A stretch of 64,000 bases of DNA, from the NCBI RefSeq assembly GCF_027579695.1, contig NC_083577.1:68017241-68081240 (forward strand). The letters run 5' to 3'. Within the stretch, counting starts at the first letter, position 1. Every line of letters begins with the position of its first letter. This document shows positions 39,901 to 43,936 of this stretch, in pieces. Origin of the DNA: Neoarius graeffei (taxonomy: Eukaryota; Chordata; Actinopteri; Siluriformes; Ariidae). A model generated the notes under the pieces. That model was not told the DNA's origin and did not search any database. It saw only the letters and a program-made list of their open reading frames with translations. A program made the translations under genes and the position numbers.

Positions 39901-42900
39901 TTAATTGGTTCTGGTGAAGCGGGAACAGGGACACTGATGTGTAAGACGGGGGTACTCGAGAACCTGTATGCTGTCAGGCATCACGAATTGTGACCAAGAC
40001 TCCGAGATAATCAGATAATTACTGGATGCTTAGGGACCTGATGTCATTTCAAAAGGAAATGAGTCAAATAAATAAATTATATATATGACAGCAGATAGAG
40101 GGCTTGTTTTGCATCCAAAAGCATCATGAAAATGTTAGACGTACAGAACTGTGCAAATGTCTTGGGCACTTGCAAAGAAGTGTGAAATAAATACTTTTTT
40201 TTCCCCCCCACGGTCCGGTTTCCATCAAATCCTGCGCTCTGATTGGCTGGCAAGCGGGTCCGTATCCTATGGTACAGACCCCAGTTACGGACCTCTGGCA
40301 ACTCGCTCGTTCACAGCAAACATAGTAGCAATTTTTGTCAACATTTATTTTCACATTTCTCAAGAGAACAGCATTAATTTTACAGCATGGATAGTGATAA
40401 CGACAGTGTTCACAGCGAAAGCGAGTTTTACTACCCTGAAGAAGAAGAAATAAAAGAAAACATTTCAGGAGAAAGTTAAAAACCTGTAACTGTTGCTAAC
40501 GCCGAGCAAAAACATGCTGAATGGCTGAACATGGCTGAATCTTGAATGACTCAATTTTGTACAAATGAGGACTACATAGGCAGCAAAATGTAGTTTTTTT
40601 TTCCTGCCATGGAAGTGCACTTGTATACTGAGGAGAAAGCAATTTGCATTACAGCCGTGAATGAGGATTCAAAATGGCGGCTCGGCTTTCCCTTTCGGGC
40701 GCTCTCGTTTTCTGTTAGAATTTGGTAAAGAAAAAAATAAATATATTATTTACCAGCTTAAGCTCGGTCCGTATGGTGAAATACCGTGACCTCGGCCTTG
40801 AATACTGACCTCAGCCCAGAGGGCCTCGCTCAGTACTTTCAAGGCCTCGGTATTTCACAATACGGACCTCCCAGCTGGTAAACAACATTTATTAGGGATA
40901 AAATTAGCTCATATTTAAAATCTTTCATTTTATGTAAAGCTGCTTTGCGACAATATTATTAAAAGCACAACACAAATAAATAAACTTGAAATACTATACA
41001 ATAAAAAAAATCTATAAACAAACAGAAAAACTAAAAGGCAATATTTGGTGTCATGACCCTTTGCTTCAAAAAAAAAAAAAAGTGTAGTCTCAGGCATAGT
41101 GAGTGCAATTGGATAAAGCCCGGCGCGCACACGGGCGACTTCTCGTCACAGGCATATTGTGATTTTTGGACGCAAGTTTCCCCTCTCTCGGATAGCTGTG
41201 TGCGCACGTTATCTGCGACCAGTGATTGATTTGAGGAGGAGGATGCAAGTCACATGACTACTTCACAGGTAGGGATTGGATTAGGCTTTGGAGGTGATCG
41301 CTTTGTTATCGCAAAGACACGCACACATGGCGATATCGCTGCAAGTCAGCGACTGGCGATTTTTTGACACAGAATATCAAGCATGTTTGATACCTGCAAT
41401 CTATCACAGACAAAAAAAATAAAAATATCGCAGTTGAAAATATCTGCACACAATTTTTCGCTTGCATCAAAAAAGATGCACGACCAAGTGACAGGACGAG
41501 GAGTGGGGGAAAAAAAAAAAAAAAACACGCGCGCTGGGCTTAAGGAAATGAGCTGTAGGTTTTACTGAGCATCTTACAGAACCAGCCACAGTTCTTCTGG
41601 ACACTGTCCCACTCACATCTTAAATTTTGCAGCAAAACCCAGTCGCCTTCATTATGTTTTGTCTGAAAAGTGTCTCTTACATTAATATAGAAAGAAACAA
41701 CTTCACCACACACTTGTGAAATTCCTCTCTGCATTTAACCCATCTGAAGCAGTGAACACACGCGCGTACCCGGCGAGCAGTTGGGAGTTAGGTGCCTCGC
41801 TCAAGGCCGTCCCATATTAACCTAACCGCATGTCTGAACTGTGGGGGAAACCGGAGCACCCAGACACAGGGAGAACATGCAAACTCCACGCAGAAAGGCC
41901 CCCGCCAGCCACTGGGCTCGAACCCAGAACCTTCTTGCTGTGAGGCGACCGTGCTAACCACTTACTGCCCATATACTACTTTCTTTACTGAAATCCAAAC
42001 ATTTTTAATTTTGTGCTGGAAAACTAATGTTTGGAAAACTTAAGTGTGTTTGTACTGAATAGACAATGTAGAAATCAAAAGAAAAATCTACAACAAAGTT
42101 TGCACAGGGCGGCATGGTGGTGTAGTGGTTAGCGCTGTCGCTTCACAGCAAGAAGGTCCGGGTTCGAGCCCCGTGGCCGGCGAGGGCCTTTCTGTGCAGA
42201 GTTTGCATGTTCTCCCTGTGGGTTTCCTCCGGGTGCTCTGGTTTCCCCCACAGTCCAAAGACATGCAGGTTAGGTTAACTGGTGGCTCTAAATTGACCGT
42301 AGGTGTGAATGTGAGTGTGAATGGTTGTCTGTGTCTATGTGTCAGCCCTGTGATGACCTGGCGACTTGTCCAGGGTGTACCCCGCCTTTCGCCCGTAGTC
42401 AGCTGGGATAGGCTCCGGCTTGCCTGCAGGACAGGATAAAGCGGCTAGAGATAATGAGATGAGATTGCACAAAGAAACACTGGATGGCTAAGACTTTTTC
42501 ATACTACCCTGTGTGTGCGCCCCCACATATACATTGAGATATTGTAGCTTTGTCATTTGTAGTGCTTTTACTGAAATTCTGTTTGATTTCCCTAATTGAG
42601 GGAAGAAAACACCTAATGTATAGCTCACACTTCCGGTCATCACTGTGCATTTAAAGACTGCTGTGCTTCAGTTAGAAAAACACACAAAAACTACCATAAA
42701 GCTGCTTTAAGGTGGATATAATGCTCCATTTGTTCTTCCTCTCAGGAAGTGAATCGCCTGATTCTGAGACCAGCTGCAGTCTCACACTGAACATCACAAG
42801 CTGACCAAAAAAAACACCAAGTGTCCAAGTCTATTTTAAATCAACGGTTCAAACAAAGAGGAATAATATATAAAAACAAGGAAAACATAAACGCTCACTA

Positions 42901-43541
42901 AATACACCATGAAATACATAACACGACCATATATGGACTCAAAGACGAGAAGCAGGAAGCGGCAAGCACTGTCAATAAAATTAGGAAGTTCCAACTGCGC
43001 ATGCGCACAGCGATGATTAGCATGACTTTTGCAGAATTTAGCATTGATTTATGTTTTATTTCCCCCCTTTAACATGCTGGTAATAATCCGGTTTCCACGT
43101 GTGCATCCTGTAACTGCACGTACAATATTAAAATGTGTCCCATGAACGAGATAAATGTTTCCGAAACGGAGCTAGCAAGCTAATGAAGGCAAAATACAGC
43201 CTAGCTAGCTACCCAGTCAATCACATACTATAGTATAGTATAGCCTCCACCCATACTATGCTACACTGTGCTATGGCCCCTAGCAGTATTGTTTATAAAT
43301 ACCTCACTGTAAAATAAATCCTCAGAGAGTGAAATAACAGGAGGTGTAAGTACACAAGAATATTTTAAAACCGAGTTGTATTCGCTAAACAGAGAACTCG
43401 CTAACGCTACACACCCCAGAGCTGACAGGAATACTGCTGCTGCTGCTGCTGCTACAACCAGAGGATCTGATTTACAAAGGAATTAAAAATACTTTACCCT
43501 GTACCGCAGTCTACAACACACGCCGGTAATCTCCCAGCCAT
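5309..43541 (-). CDS. ACTR3: ACTR3, actin-related protein 3 (Arp3), complete in 12 coding exons
   Basis: Arp3 is one of the two actin-like subunits of the Arp2/3 complex, which nucleates branched actin filaments in the cytoplasm, notably in lamellipodia. Coding exons, in order: 43541-43498, 32409-32354, 28353-28229, 28122-28012, 21108-21013, 20831-20724, 16852-16709, 14132-13959, 12900-12808, 10532-10407, 10294-10211, 5404-5309. They sum to 1257 nt, exactly 418 codons plus TAG, the usual vertebrate Arp3 length. The actin-fold ATP site is present: phosphate loop 1 DCGTG (11-15), phosphate loop 2 DSGDGVTH (169-176) and the adenosine motif SGGSTMF (322-328). The C terminus is NPVFGVMS. Compared with human Arp3 as I remember it, I see only conservative changes (for example Val31, Met51, Asp68, Thr204, Glu210, Phe231, Thr268, Lys357). 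No frameshift or stop was seen. The introns carry most of the window's transposons. Confidence 0.98.
6051..7248. mobile_element. Inverted-repeat element with CCCATATCCGA termini
   Basis: Left end GTTCAGGCTGCACCCTGA then ACGACCCATATCCGA; the right end is the near-exact complement (TCGGATATGGGTC ... GTCCGAAC). Near the left end, variants of ATCCGAT followed by TTTTTCACATGCGACC recur (about 6078, 6140, 6195), a subterminal repeat pattern common in short DNA elements. The target duplication is unclear because the TIR may extend into ACTACGTTC on both sides. No coding frame recognised. Confidence 0.75.
8262..9255 (+). pseudogene. Tc1-like transposase remnant
   Basis: From [22 protein letters not shown], then [19 protein letters not shown], the paired-like DNA-binding region, up to about 8540. 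After a frameshift come [16 protein letters not shown] (first catalytic Asp) near 8720 and, after more damage, [14 protein letters not shown] (the DDE-domain Glu) at 9052. It ends with a normal-looking C terminus and TAA at 9255. Frameshifts and stops make it inactive. Confidence 0.88.
9284..9649 (+). mobile_element. HE1/Mermaid-like SINE, complete with target duplication
   Basis: Head GGCAGCACGGTGGTGTAGTG, B-box-like GGTTCGAGCCC, conserved middle and a GATAATGAGATGAGA tail. The 12-mer ATGTTCAATACT occurs immediately before (9272-9283) and after (9650-9661), an exact target duplication. It lies within the right part of Tc1-like element 3, so it is younger than that element. Confidence 0.95.
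10211..10294 (-). CDS. ACTR3: ACTR3 coding exon 11
   Basis: Residues 360-387, [19 protein letters not shown] through FGGSMLAST. Acceptor TTGCAG, donor GTGAGT. A TAAA microsatellite (about 10305-10330) sits just outside the acceptor. Confidence 0.97.
10407..10532 (-). CDS. ACTR3: ACTR3 coding exon 10
   Basis: Residues 318-359. Starts [19 protein letters not shown], which holds the adenosine-binding GGSTMF motif, and ends [10 protein letters not shown]. Donor GTCTGA is weaker than most in this gene; acceptor TTGTAG. Confidence 0.97.
10851..11914. mobile_element. Short hAT-type element, 1064 bp, with 8-bp target duplication
   Basis: Starts TAGAGTTGCAAAATTCC and ends GCTCCTTTGCAACCCTA, imperfect complements. 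Exact flanking 8-mers TACGTGGT at 10843-10850 and 11915-11922. The TIRs continue through GGAAACTTTCCATGGGAA-like sequence on both sides. It holds a TA microsatellite (11758-11813) and no transposase frame, so it is non-autonomous. Confidence 0.9.
11758..11813. repeat. (TA)n microsatellite
   Basis: About 27 uninterrupted TA units inside the short hAT element. Frames through it read as Ile-Tyr runs and are not genes. Confidence 0.98.
11923..12807. other. ACTR3: ACTR3 intron 9, no gene seen
   Basis: Contains the second copy of the short unit described at 10745-12140, A-runs near 11985 and 12702, and a weak TTCTCAAACTTT trace near 12277 that resembles hAT ends. No exon-like frame or complete element recognised beyond these. 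Confidence 0.5.
12808..12900 (-). CDS. ACTR3: ACTR3 coding exon 9
   Basis: Residues 287-317, [19 protein letters not shown] through DVRRPLYK. Donor GTGAGT, acceptor GACAG. Confidence 0.97.
13227..13586 (-). mobile_element. HE1/Mermaid-like SINE, complete
   Basis: Reverse copy; the head ends at the right with GGCACGGTGGTGTAGTGG on the minus strand. Exact 12-bp target duplication CCTCCTCTTCAT at 13215-13226 and 13587-13598. ACTR3 intron 8. Confidence 0.95.
13959..14132 (-). CDS. ACTR3: ACTR3 coding exon 8
   Basis: Residues 229-286, [18 protein letters not shown] through [10 protein letters not shown], the largest coding exon (174 nt). Donor GTCTGT, acceptor CTGTAG. A GT microsatellite (about 13933-13950) lies only a few bases past the donor. 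Confidence 0.97.
14133..14816. other. ACTR3: ACTR3 intron 7, AT-rich, nothing recognised
   Basis: AT-rich intron sequence without tandem repeats, TIRs or coding frames that I can recognise. Confidence 0.4.
14817..15516. mobile_element. Dispersed repeat, copy 1 (paired with 36282-37077)
   Basis: Collinear with 36282-37077 over about 700 bp. Shared blocks include CGAACAGCTGA then CACACCGAGGT, GATATTTATTAGTTTGGTCC, TTTAGGGCCAC and CTGAAAGGCAGT. The ends are imperfect inverted repeats (ATGGCCTTTCGATTTC on the left, AAATCTGAAAGGCAGTCT on the right), which suggests a non-autonomous DNA element. No protein frame recognised. Confidence 0.7.
15526..16098 (-). mobile_element. TAGCCTGG-TIR element copy A (9-bp target duplication)
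   Basis: Begins TAGTCTGGCTAATG and ends GCCCAGGCTA. Exact 9-mers GTCTAACTT flank it at 15517-15525 and 16099-16107. It is about 90% similar by eye to copy B (32999-33591) and shares termini and coding homology with copy C (17366-18246). It carries the start of a RecQ-like helicase gene on the minus strand. It inserted at the edge of the dispersed repeat 14817-15516. Confidence 0.88.
15712..15875 (-). pseudogene. RecQ-like helicase 5' fragment, copy A
   Basis: Minus-strand frame contains [19 protein letters not shown], then [18 protein letters not shown]. This is the start of a superfamily II helicase: a Q-motif-like region before helicase motif I (Walker A, TGFGKS). Relative to copy B the segment holding the ATG has been lost by a small deletion. 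Nothing beyond motif I is present, so it cannot make a helicase. Confidence 0.75.
16709..16852 (-). CDS. ACTR3: ACTR3 coding exon 7
   Basis: Residues 181-228, [19 protein letters not shown] through SLETAKAVK. Donor GTAAGC, acceptor TTTTAG. Confidence 0.97.
17090..17280 (-). mobile_element. HE1/Mermaid-like SINE, 5' half
   Basis: Head and centre only: CACCATGCCGCC at the right end and the AAAGACATGCATGTAGG-like centre at the left, with the 3' half missing. The GGTTCGAGCCC region is recognisable near 17215. Confidence 0.85.
17366..18246 (-). mobile_element. TAGCCTGG-TIR element copy C (9-bp target duplication)
   Basis: Begins TAGCCTGGCAAGCCAGAC and ends TTACTAGGCTA, with exact flanking 9-mers GTAAAATGT at 17357-17365 and 18247-18255. 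Each end has its own subterminal hairpin: CCAGACTAAAT pairs with ATTTAGTCTGG on the left, and CTAGACCCAC pairs with GTGGGTCTAG on the right. It is longer (881 bp) and more diverged than copies A and B, but has the same layout with a minus-strand helicase fragment. Confidence 0.88.
17790..18140 (-). pseudogene. RecQ-like helicase 5' fragment, copy C
   Basis: 116-codon minus-strand frame. The likely original start is the internal ATG at 18035 ([19 protein letters not shown]), because copy B starts at the equivalent place. It continues [18 protein letters not shown] then [18 protein letters not shown]. Helicase motif I should be TGYGKS; here a Gly is replaced by Asp, which should abolish nucleotide binding. 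The frame ends about 30 codons later, so only the first tenth of a helicase remains. Confidence 0.75.
19391..20287. mobile_element. Inverted-repeat element with ATTCGCACGGGATAAG ends
   Basis: The left end ATTCGCACGGGATAAG, then ATTACCTATGGACCTCTGG, is mirrored at the right (CCAAAGGTCCACAGGTAATTC, then CCGTGCGAAT), giving a TIR of about 50 bp. Fragments of the same terminus (CATTCGCACGGG) recur inside near 19470 and 20190. No clear target duplication and no recognised protein. Confidence 0.7.
20724..20831 (-). CDS. ACTR3: ACTR3 coding exon 6
   Basis: Residues 145-180, [18 protein letters not shown] through [12 protein letters not shown]. Holds the second phosphate-binding loop (DSGDGVTH, 169-176). 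Donor GTCAGT, acceptor TTTCAG. Confidence 0.97.
20967..20993. repeat. (TAA)n microsatellite
   Basis: Nine TAA-type units between ACTR3 exons 6 and 5, in an intron of only 181 nt. Confidence 0.95.
21013..21108 (-). CDS. ACTR3: ACTR3 coding exon 5
   Basis: Residues 113-144, [19 protein letters not shown] through GLYIAVQ. Donor GTACAC is unusual after position 3; acceptor TTACAG. Confidence 0.97.
21437..22487 (+). mobile_element. ISL2EU-like element remnant with SWIM-protein exon
   Basis: The left end GCTGGGCTTCA...CACGTGACA is mirrored by TGACATGTGAAACCCAGC at the right, giving short TIRs about 1.05 kb apart. The plus-strand coding remnant resembles the SWIM-zinc-finger/YqaJ-type proteins carried by fish ISL2EU-type transposons. 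The target duplication is not clear (ATT on the left, AAT on the right). The internal transposase and nuclease regions are missing. Confidence 0.65.
21514..22028 (+). pseudogene. SWIM zinc-finger/YqaJ-type transposon protein, N-terminal fragment
   Basis: The open frame 21514-21867 contains [20 protein letters not shown] and [19 protein letters not shown]. After a short gap with a stop, another frame near 21905-22020 gives [20 protein letters not shown], then [11 protein letters not shown], the Cys-x-Cys part of a SWIM finger. In full-length relatives I know, such N termini precede a YqaJ exonuclease domain, which is absent here. It is truncated and broken. Confidence 0.6.
22488..23009. other. 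ACTR3: ACTR3 intron 4, nothing recognised
   Basis: AT-rich intron sequence with no recognisable exon, TIR pair or tandem repeat. Confidence 0.4.
23010..23420. repeat. Fish dispersed repeat (TTTATTTATACAG...GCTTTTAACAGAC) split by a SINE
   Basis: CAATTCAATTTTTTT, TTTATTTATACAGGGC and, right of the SINE, TGTACAGTGCTTTTAACAG then CAGCTTTGCAGAAGTC are parts of one common fish repeat, resembling the 3' end of a retroelement. The conserved text resumes after the SINE, so the SINE inserted into it. Confidence 0.6.
23058..23234 (-). mobile_element. Second SINE type, tRNA-derived (GGGGCGTCGTGGCTCAG head)
   Basis: On the minus strand it starts GGGGCGTCGTGGCTCAGG (A-box-like TGGCTCAGGTGG), then CGGGTTCGATTCC (B box), and ends near CCAATAAAGGTGAAAAAAG. 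A GA-rich microsatellite lies in its middle. Flanking sequences TTTATACAGGGCTTT and TTTGTACAGTGCTTT look like a diverged target duplication. It is unrelated to the HE1/Mermaid-like family. The tRNA-like part is not a tRNA gene: no clean acceptor stem. Confidence 0.75.
23460..24032. repeat. Possible hAT remnant (CAGTGTTTCTCAAACTTTT end)
   Basis: Starts with CAGTGTTTCTCAAACTTTTG followed by CAGACCAC, a terminus typical of fish hAT elements. The matching right end was not found. An open frame on each strand crosses 23692-24097 without a recognised domain. A C-run (about 23559-23572) is inside. Confidence 0.4.
24037..24733. mobile_element. TTAA-flanked element, copy 1
   Basis: Flanked by TTAA at 24033-24036 and 24734-24737; starts AAGAGAACTGAAGGC and ends CTTCCGTTCCCTT. 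It is collinear with 32494-33997: TCACTGCTATAGCAAGTT, then GAGTGTTTGAAATACGCTA, then GTAGGACGGAAGTAAAACGT occur in both. TTAA targets are used by piggyBac and Kolobok elements; the GGGGAACT-type end of copy 2 suits Kolobok. No transposase. Confidence 0.75.
25190..25296. mobile_element. 107-bp inverted-repeat MITE (TGTTGCCAGAT...ATCTGGCAACA)
   Basis: Exact 11-bp terminal inverted repeats TGTTGCCAGAT and ATCTGGCAACA enclose about 85 bp with GCCCAATTTGGGC. No flanking duplication was seen. Confidence 0.7.
25298..25775. repeat. Internal fragment of a hAT-type repeat (same as 63388-63875)
   Basis: Nearly the same sequence as 63388-63875: GATGCCAACGTTTTTGCC, TTGAGGCAGCTTCAGCATC, TTCAGGAGAGACTGCCTGC and CATATCACTCAATTTTAA in the same order. 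In the second place it lies inside an element beginning CAGACCCTCCAGGATTTC, so this copy is an end-truncated fragment of that family. Confidence 0.75.
25970..25996. repeat. (CATC)n(TATC)n microsatellite
   Basis: Three CATC units followed by three to four TATC units in ACTR3 intron 4. Confidence 0.9.
26498..26695 (-). mobile_element. HE1/Mermaid-like SINE, 5' half
   Basis: The head (right end, GGCGGCATGGTGGTGTAGTGG on the minus strand) and central block (CTGCATGTCTTTGGACTGTG) are clear. The 3' half fades into unrelated sequence left of 26498. Confidence 0.85.
26696..28011. other. ACTR3: ACTR3 intron 4, no gene recognised
   Basis: Contains short motifs seen elsewhere in fish repeats (GGTGGCTGCCATTTTTTTTG near 27172, CCGGCTACTT near 27645) and several A/T runs. 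No consistent coding frame. Probably decayed transposon sequence, but I cannot name it. Confidence 0.4.
28012..28122 (-). CDS. ACTR3: ACTR3 coding exon 4
   Basis: Residues 76-112, [19 protein letters not shown] through EDHYFLL. Donor GTTAGT, acceptor ATGTAG. Only 106 nt separate it from exon 3. Confidence 0.97.
28229..28353 (-). CDS. ACTR3: ACTR3 coding exon 3
   Basis: Residues 34 (last two bases) to 75, [16 protein letters not shown] through KPTYATK. The Cys34 codon is split T|GC with exon 2. Donor GTGATT, acceptor CTCAG. Confidence 0.97.
28939..29655 (+). mobile_element. Repeat family with CGGTCCGTAT ends, copy 1
   Basis: One of three copies (also 40199-40885 and, reversed, 46440-47116). 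Shared order: GGTTTCCATCAAATCC, GATTGGCTGGCGAGCGG, an ORF beginning MDSDN, GGAAGTGCACTTGTATAC, then a palindromic right end. There GGTGAAATACCGTGACCTCG and its near complement surround a short spacer. Origin unknown. Confidence 0.75.
29170..29295 (+). CDS. Short acidic ORF of the repeat (copy 1, 41 codons)
   Basis: ATG GAT AGC ... encodes [20 protein letters not shown], then a basic tail ending KQKHG. The same frame starts at the same place in the two other copies, where it reads 30 residues. Here a short deletion after EEEEIK shifts the tail. It may be the first exon of a transposon protein; no domain recognised. Unlikely to be a host gene. Confidence 0.35.
   Translation: MDSDNSLHSESEFYYPEEEEIKHFRRKLKPVTVANAKQKHG
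29797..29813 (+). repeat. G17 homopolymer
   Basis: Seventeen consecutive G in ACTR3 intron 2 (template strand for ACTR3 transcription). Confidence 0.95.
29911..30034. repeat. Long hairpin, arms about 55-60 bp
   Basis: The left arm (29911-29970) ATAATATTGGCTGGC...GGTATATCAGATATATTCC...CAGCTAGCAT is mirrored by 29975-30034 (ATGCTAGCTG...GGATATA-type...GCCAGCCAATATTAT), with a spacer of only a few bases. Only a few mismatches. It begins the repeat that continues to 30425; the copy near 51.0 kb has only one arm. Confidence 0.85.
30035..30425. repeat. Dispersed repeat, copy 1 (paired with 51011-51420)
   Basis: Shares TTTCAAAATTCTCTCAAAAT, GTAAACCATATTCAAC, AAGCGATATGCTAAC and TTGCATGCTATCAAACCAAA with 51011-51420 in the same order. 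The ending TTTTTATTCCAT...AAGTGTCCTG is also shared. No protein frame. Confidence 0.75.
30863..30942. repeat. (TA)n microsatellite, about 80 bp
   Basis: Roughly 38 TA units. Adjacent sequence 30426-31190 is otherwise AT-rich intron 2 with nothing recognised. Confidence 0.97.
31205..31575 (+). mobile_element. HE1/Mermaid-like SINE, complete
   Basis: Full head-to-tail copy with an exact 14-bp target duplication AGAAGCTACACAAG at 31191-31204 and 31576-31589. One of the least diverged copies; ACTR3 intron 2. Confidence 0.95.
32354..32409 (-). CDS. ACTR3: ACTR3 coding exon 2
   Basis: Residues 15 (last base) to 33 plus one base of Cys34: [18 protein letters not shown]. Only 56 nt. Donor GTGAGT, acceptor TTTCAG. 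Val31 replaces the Ile I recall for human Arp3. Confidence 0.96.
32999..33591 (-). mobile_element. TAGCCTGG-TIR element copy B (9-bp target duplication)
   Basis: Begins TAGCCTGGCTAACGC and ends GGGCCCAGGCTA; exact flanking 9-mers GTAAATACC at 32990-32998 and 33592-33600. Very similar to copy A throughout, and keeps the helicase start codon that copy A lost. It is nested in a TTAA element, so it moved after that one inserted. Confidence 0.9.
33193..33348 (-). pseudogene. RecQ-like helicase 5' exon, copy B (51 codons)
   Basis: Starts [18 protein letters not shown], then [18 protein letters not shown], then [15 protein letters not shown] and a stop. It has an intact helicase motif I (TGFGKS) and a start codon in the same place as the internal Met of copy C. 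It ends immediately after motif I. All three copies lose homology at about this point, which fits retention of only the first exon of the parent element's gene. Confidence 0.7.
34002..34802. other. ACTR3: ACTR3 intron 1, AT-rich, nothing recognised
   Basis: AT-rich sequence with A-runs and TTAATTAATTAAT near 34358. No repeat family, TIR or coding frame identified. Confidence 0.4.
34806..35680 (-). mobile_element. PIF/Harbinger-like TIR element (TAA target)
   Basis: Left end GGCCAAGAAAAAAATAATTG; right end CAATTATTTTTTCTTGGCC, nearly perfect complements. TAA at 34803-34805 and 35681-35683 fits the 3-bp TWA target of PIF/Harbinger elements. A 169-codon minus-strand frame (34901-35410) lies inside; its start includes [16 protein letters not shown] and [20 protein letters not shown], with no domain I recognise. 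Probably non-autonomous, 875 bp. Confidence 0.75.
35764..36275. repeat. GC-richer inverted-repeat segment (CTTTCGCAGATAGC motif)
   Basis: GCTTTCGCAGATAGC near 35803 and its relative GCAGACGCTATCTGCGACGC near 36215 oppose each other. Several TCTGCGA/TCGCAGA motifs sit between them, as in a short DNA element with GGGCCT-type ends. The borders are uncertain. Confidence 0.5.
36282..37077. mobile_element. Dispersed repeat, copy 2 (paired with 14817-15516)
   Basis: Same order of blocks as copy 1, from ACGGCCTTTCAATTTC at the left to CTGAAAGGCAGT at the right. It differs by an extra segment (near 36525-36590) that repeats AGGTTTACC on both sides, probably a small insertion. Confidence 0.7.
37449..37817 (-). 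mobile_element. HE1/Mermaid-like SINE, complete
   Basis: Reverse copy with an exact 12-bp target duplication CCTGTTCATTCA at 37437-37448 and 37818-37829. ACTR3 intron 1. Confidence 0.95.
37830..39222. other. ACTR3: ACTR3 intron 1, no gene recognised
   Basis: Long A-runs (about 38119-38139 and 38379-38405) and an (AC)n run near 38783-38802. No SINE, TIR pair or plausible exon seen. Confidence 0.45.
39235..39598 (-). mobile_element. HE1/Mermaid-like SINE, complete
   Basis: Reverse copy with an exact 12-bp target duplication CATTTAAGTTCT at 39223-39234 and 39599-39610. Very close to the window consensus. Confidence 0.95.
40199..40885 (+). mobile_element. Repeat family with CGGTCCGTAT ends, copy 2
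   Basis: Same layout as 28939-29655: CACGGTCCGGTTTCCATC at the left, [13 protein letters not shown] in the middle, palindromic right end with GGTCCGTATGGTGAAATACC and GGTATTTCACAATACGGACC. Confidence 0.78.
40387..40479 (+). CDS. Short acidic ORF of the repeat (copy 2, 30 codons)
   Basis: Reads [20 protein letters not shown], then [10 protein letters not shown] and TAA; the protein is the same length and, as read, the same sequence as the ORF in copy 3. Acidic and Ser-rich, with no known domain. A transposon-encoded peptide or first exon is the best guess. Confidence 0.4.
   Translation: MDSDNDSVHSESEFYYPEEEEIKENISGES
41117..41542. mobile_element. Short TIR element (GCGCACACGGGCGAC), copy 1
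   Basis: The left AAGCCCGGCGCGCACACGGG is mirrored by the right GCGCGCTGGGCTT, and the body matches 53926-54332. Shared blocks: TTGTGATTTTTGGA, CGCAAGTTTCCCCT-type, GGAGGTGATCGCTT, ATATCAAGCATGTTTGATAC. No protein. Probably a MITE. Confidence 0.75.
41711..41966 (-). mobile_element. SINE variant with a different 3' end
   Basis: The head and centre are HE1/Mermaid-like. The 3' part instead has GTTGGGAGTTAGGTGCCTCG and AACCCATCTGAAGCAGTGAAC, as in the copies at 56097-56392 and 48998-49140. A second subfamily sharing the head but not the tail. Confidence 0.8.
42107..42464 (+). mobile_element. HE1/Mermaid-like SINE, complete
   Basis: Full copy; target duplication TTGCACA at 42100-42106 and 42465-42471. 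A small deletion in the centre removes part of the CCCCGTGTCCGCGTGG block. Confidence 0.92.
42465..43497. other. ACTR3: ACTR3 intron 1, 5' part
   Basis: No repeat family recognised; a CTG/GCT triplet run (43437-43454) lies close to exon 1. Being free of transposons next to the first exon, it could hold regulatory sequence, but I see no specific site. Confidence 0.4.
43498..43541 (-). CDS. ACTR3: ACTR3 coding exon 1
   Basis: ATG at 43541: [14 protein letters not shown] plus two bases of Gly15. Context GAGGAATGG. Holds the first phosphate-binding loop DCGTG. Donor GTAAAG. Confidence 0.96.
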
Positions 43542-43720
43542 TCCTCCTTCTTCACGGCTGAAAATGCCTGACTAAACAACAGGAAAATGCCAGAAGTGTC
43601 GGATACAGGATGAATGTAAAGGCGGAACCCTTTTCACCCGCACTGAAGTTTACAGCCACTTCCGCACTCGCTGAGCGGCGCGCGACGGGGAGAAAATGGC
43701 CGCCGCCGGTCACACAAAGG
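43542..43720 (-). promoter_or_regulatory. ACTR3: ACTR3 promoter and 5' UTR, CpG-rich
   Basis: GC- and CpG-rich sequence directly upstream of the ACTR3 ATG. An ETS-type GCGGAAGTGG (minus strand, 43656-43665) and a YY1-like AAAATGGCCGCC (43694-43705, plus strand) are present, with no TATA box. Such a set is typical of housekeeping promoters. The transcription start is not visible from sequence. A TTA microsatellite (43729-43752) marks the outer edge. Confidence 0.6.
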
Positions 43721-43936
43721 GGAGGAGTTATTATTATTATTATTATTATTATTTATGAGGAAAGAAAATCCACTGTATAAGTTGGTTAAGAAAAAAATAT
43801 ATATTAGAAAATAAAAAGGAAAAGAACTGTGAGGTTAGCAGTCTGAGGCAAAACTTTATAGTTTACTCTCATTTTAGCTCAAAACATTATAGCTTTACTG
43901 TAGTAGTCTGGTTCTTGGTGGCATTATTGATACTAC

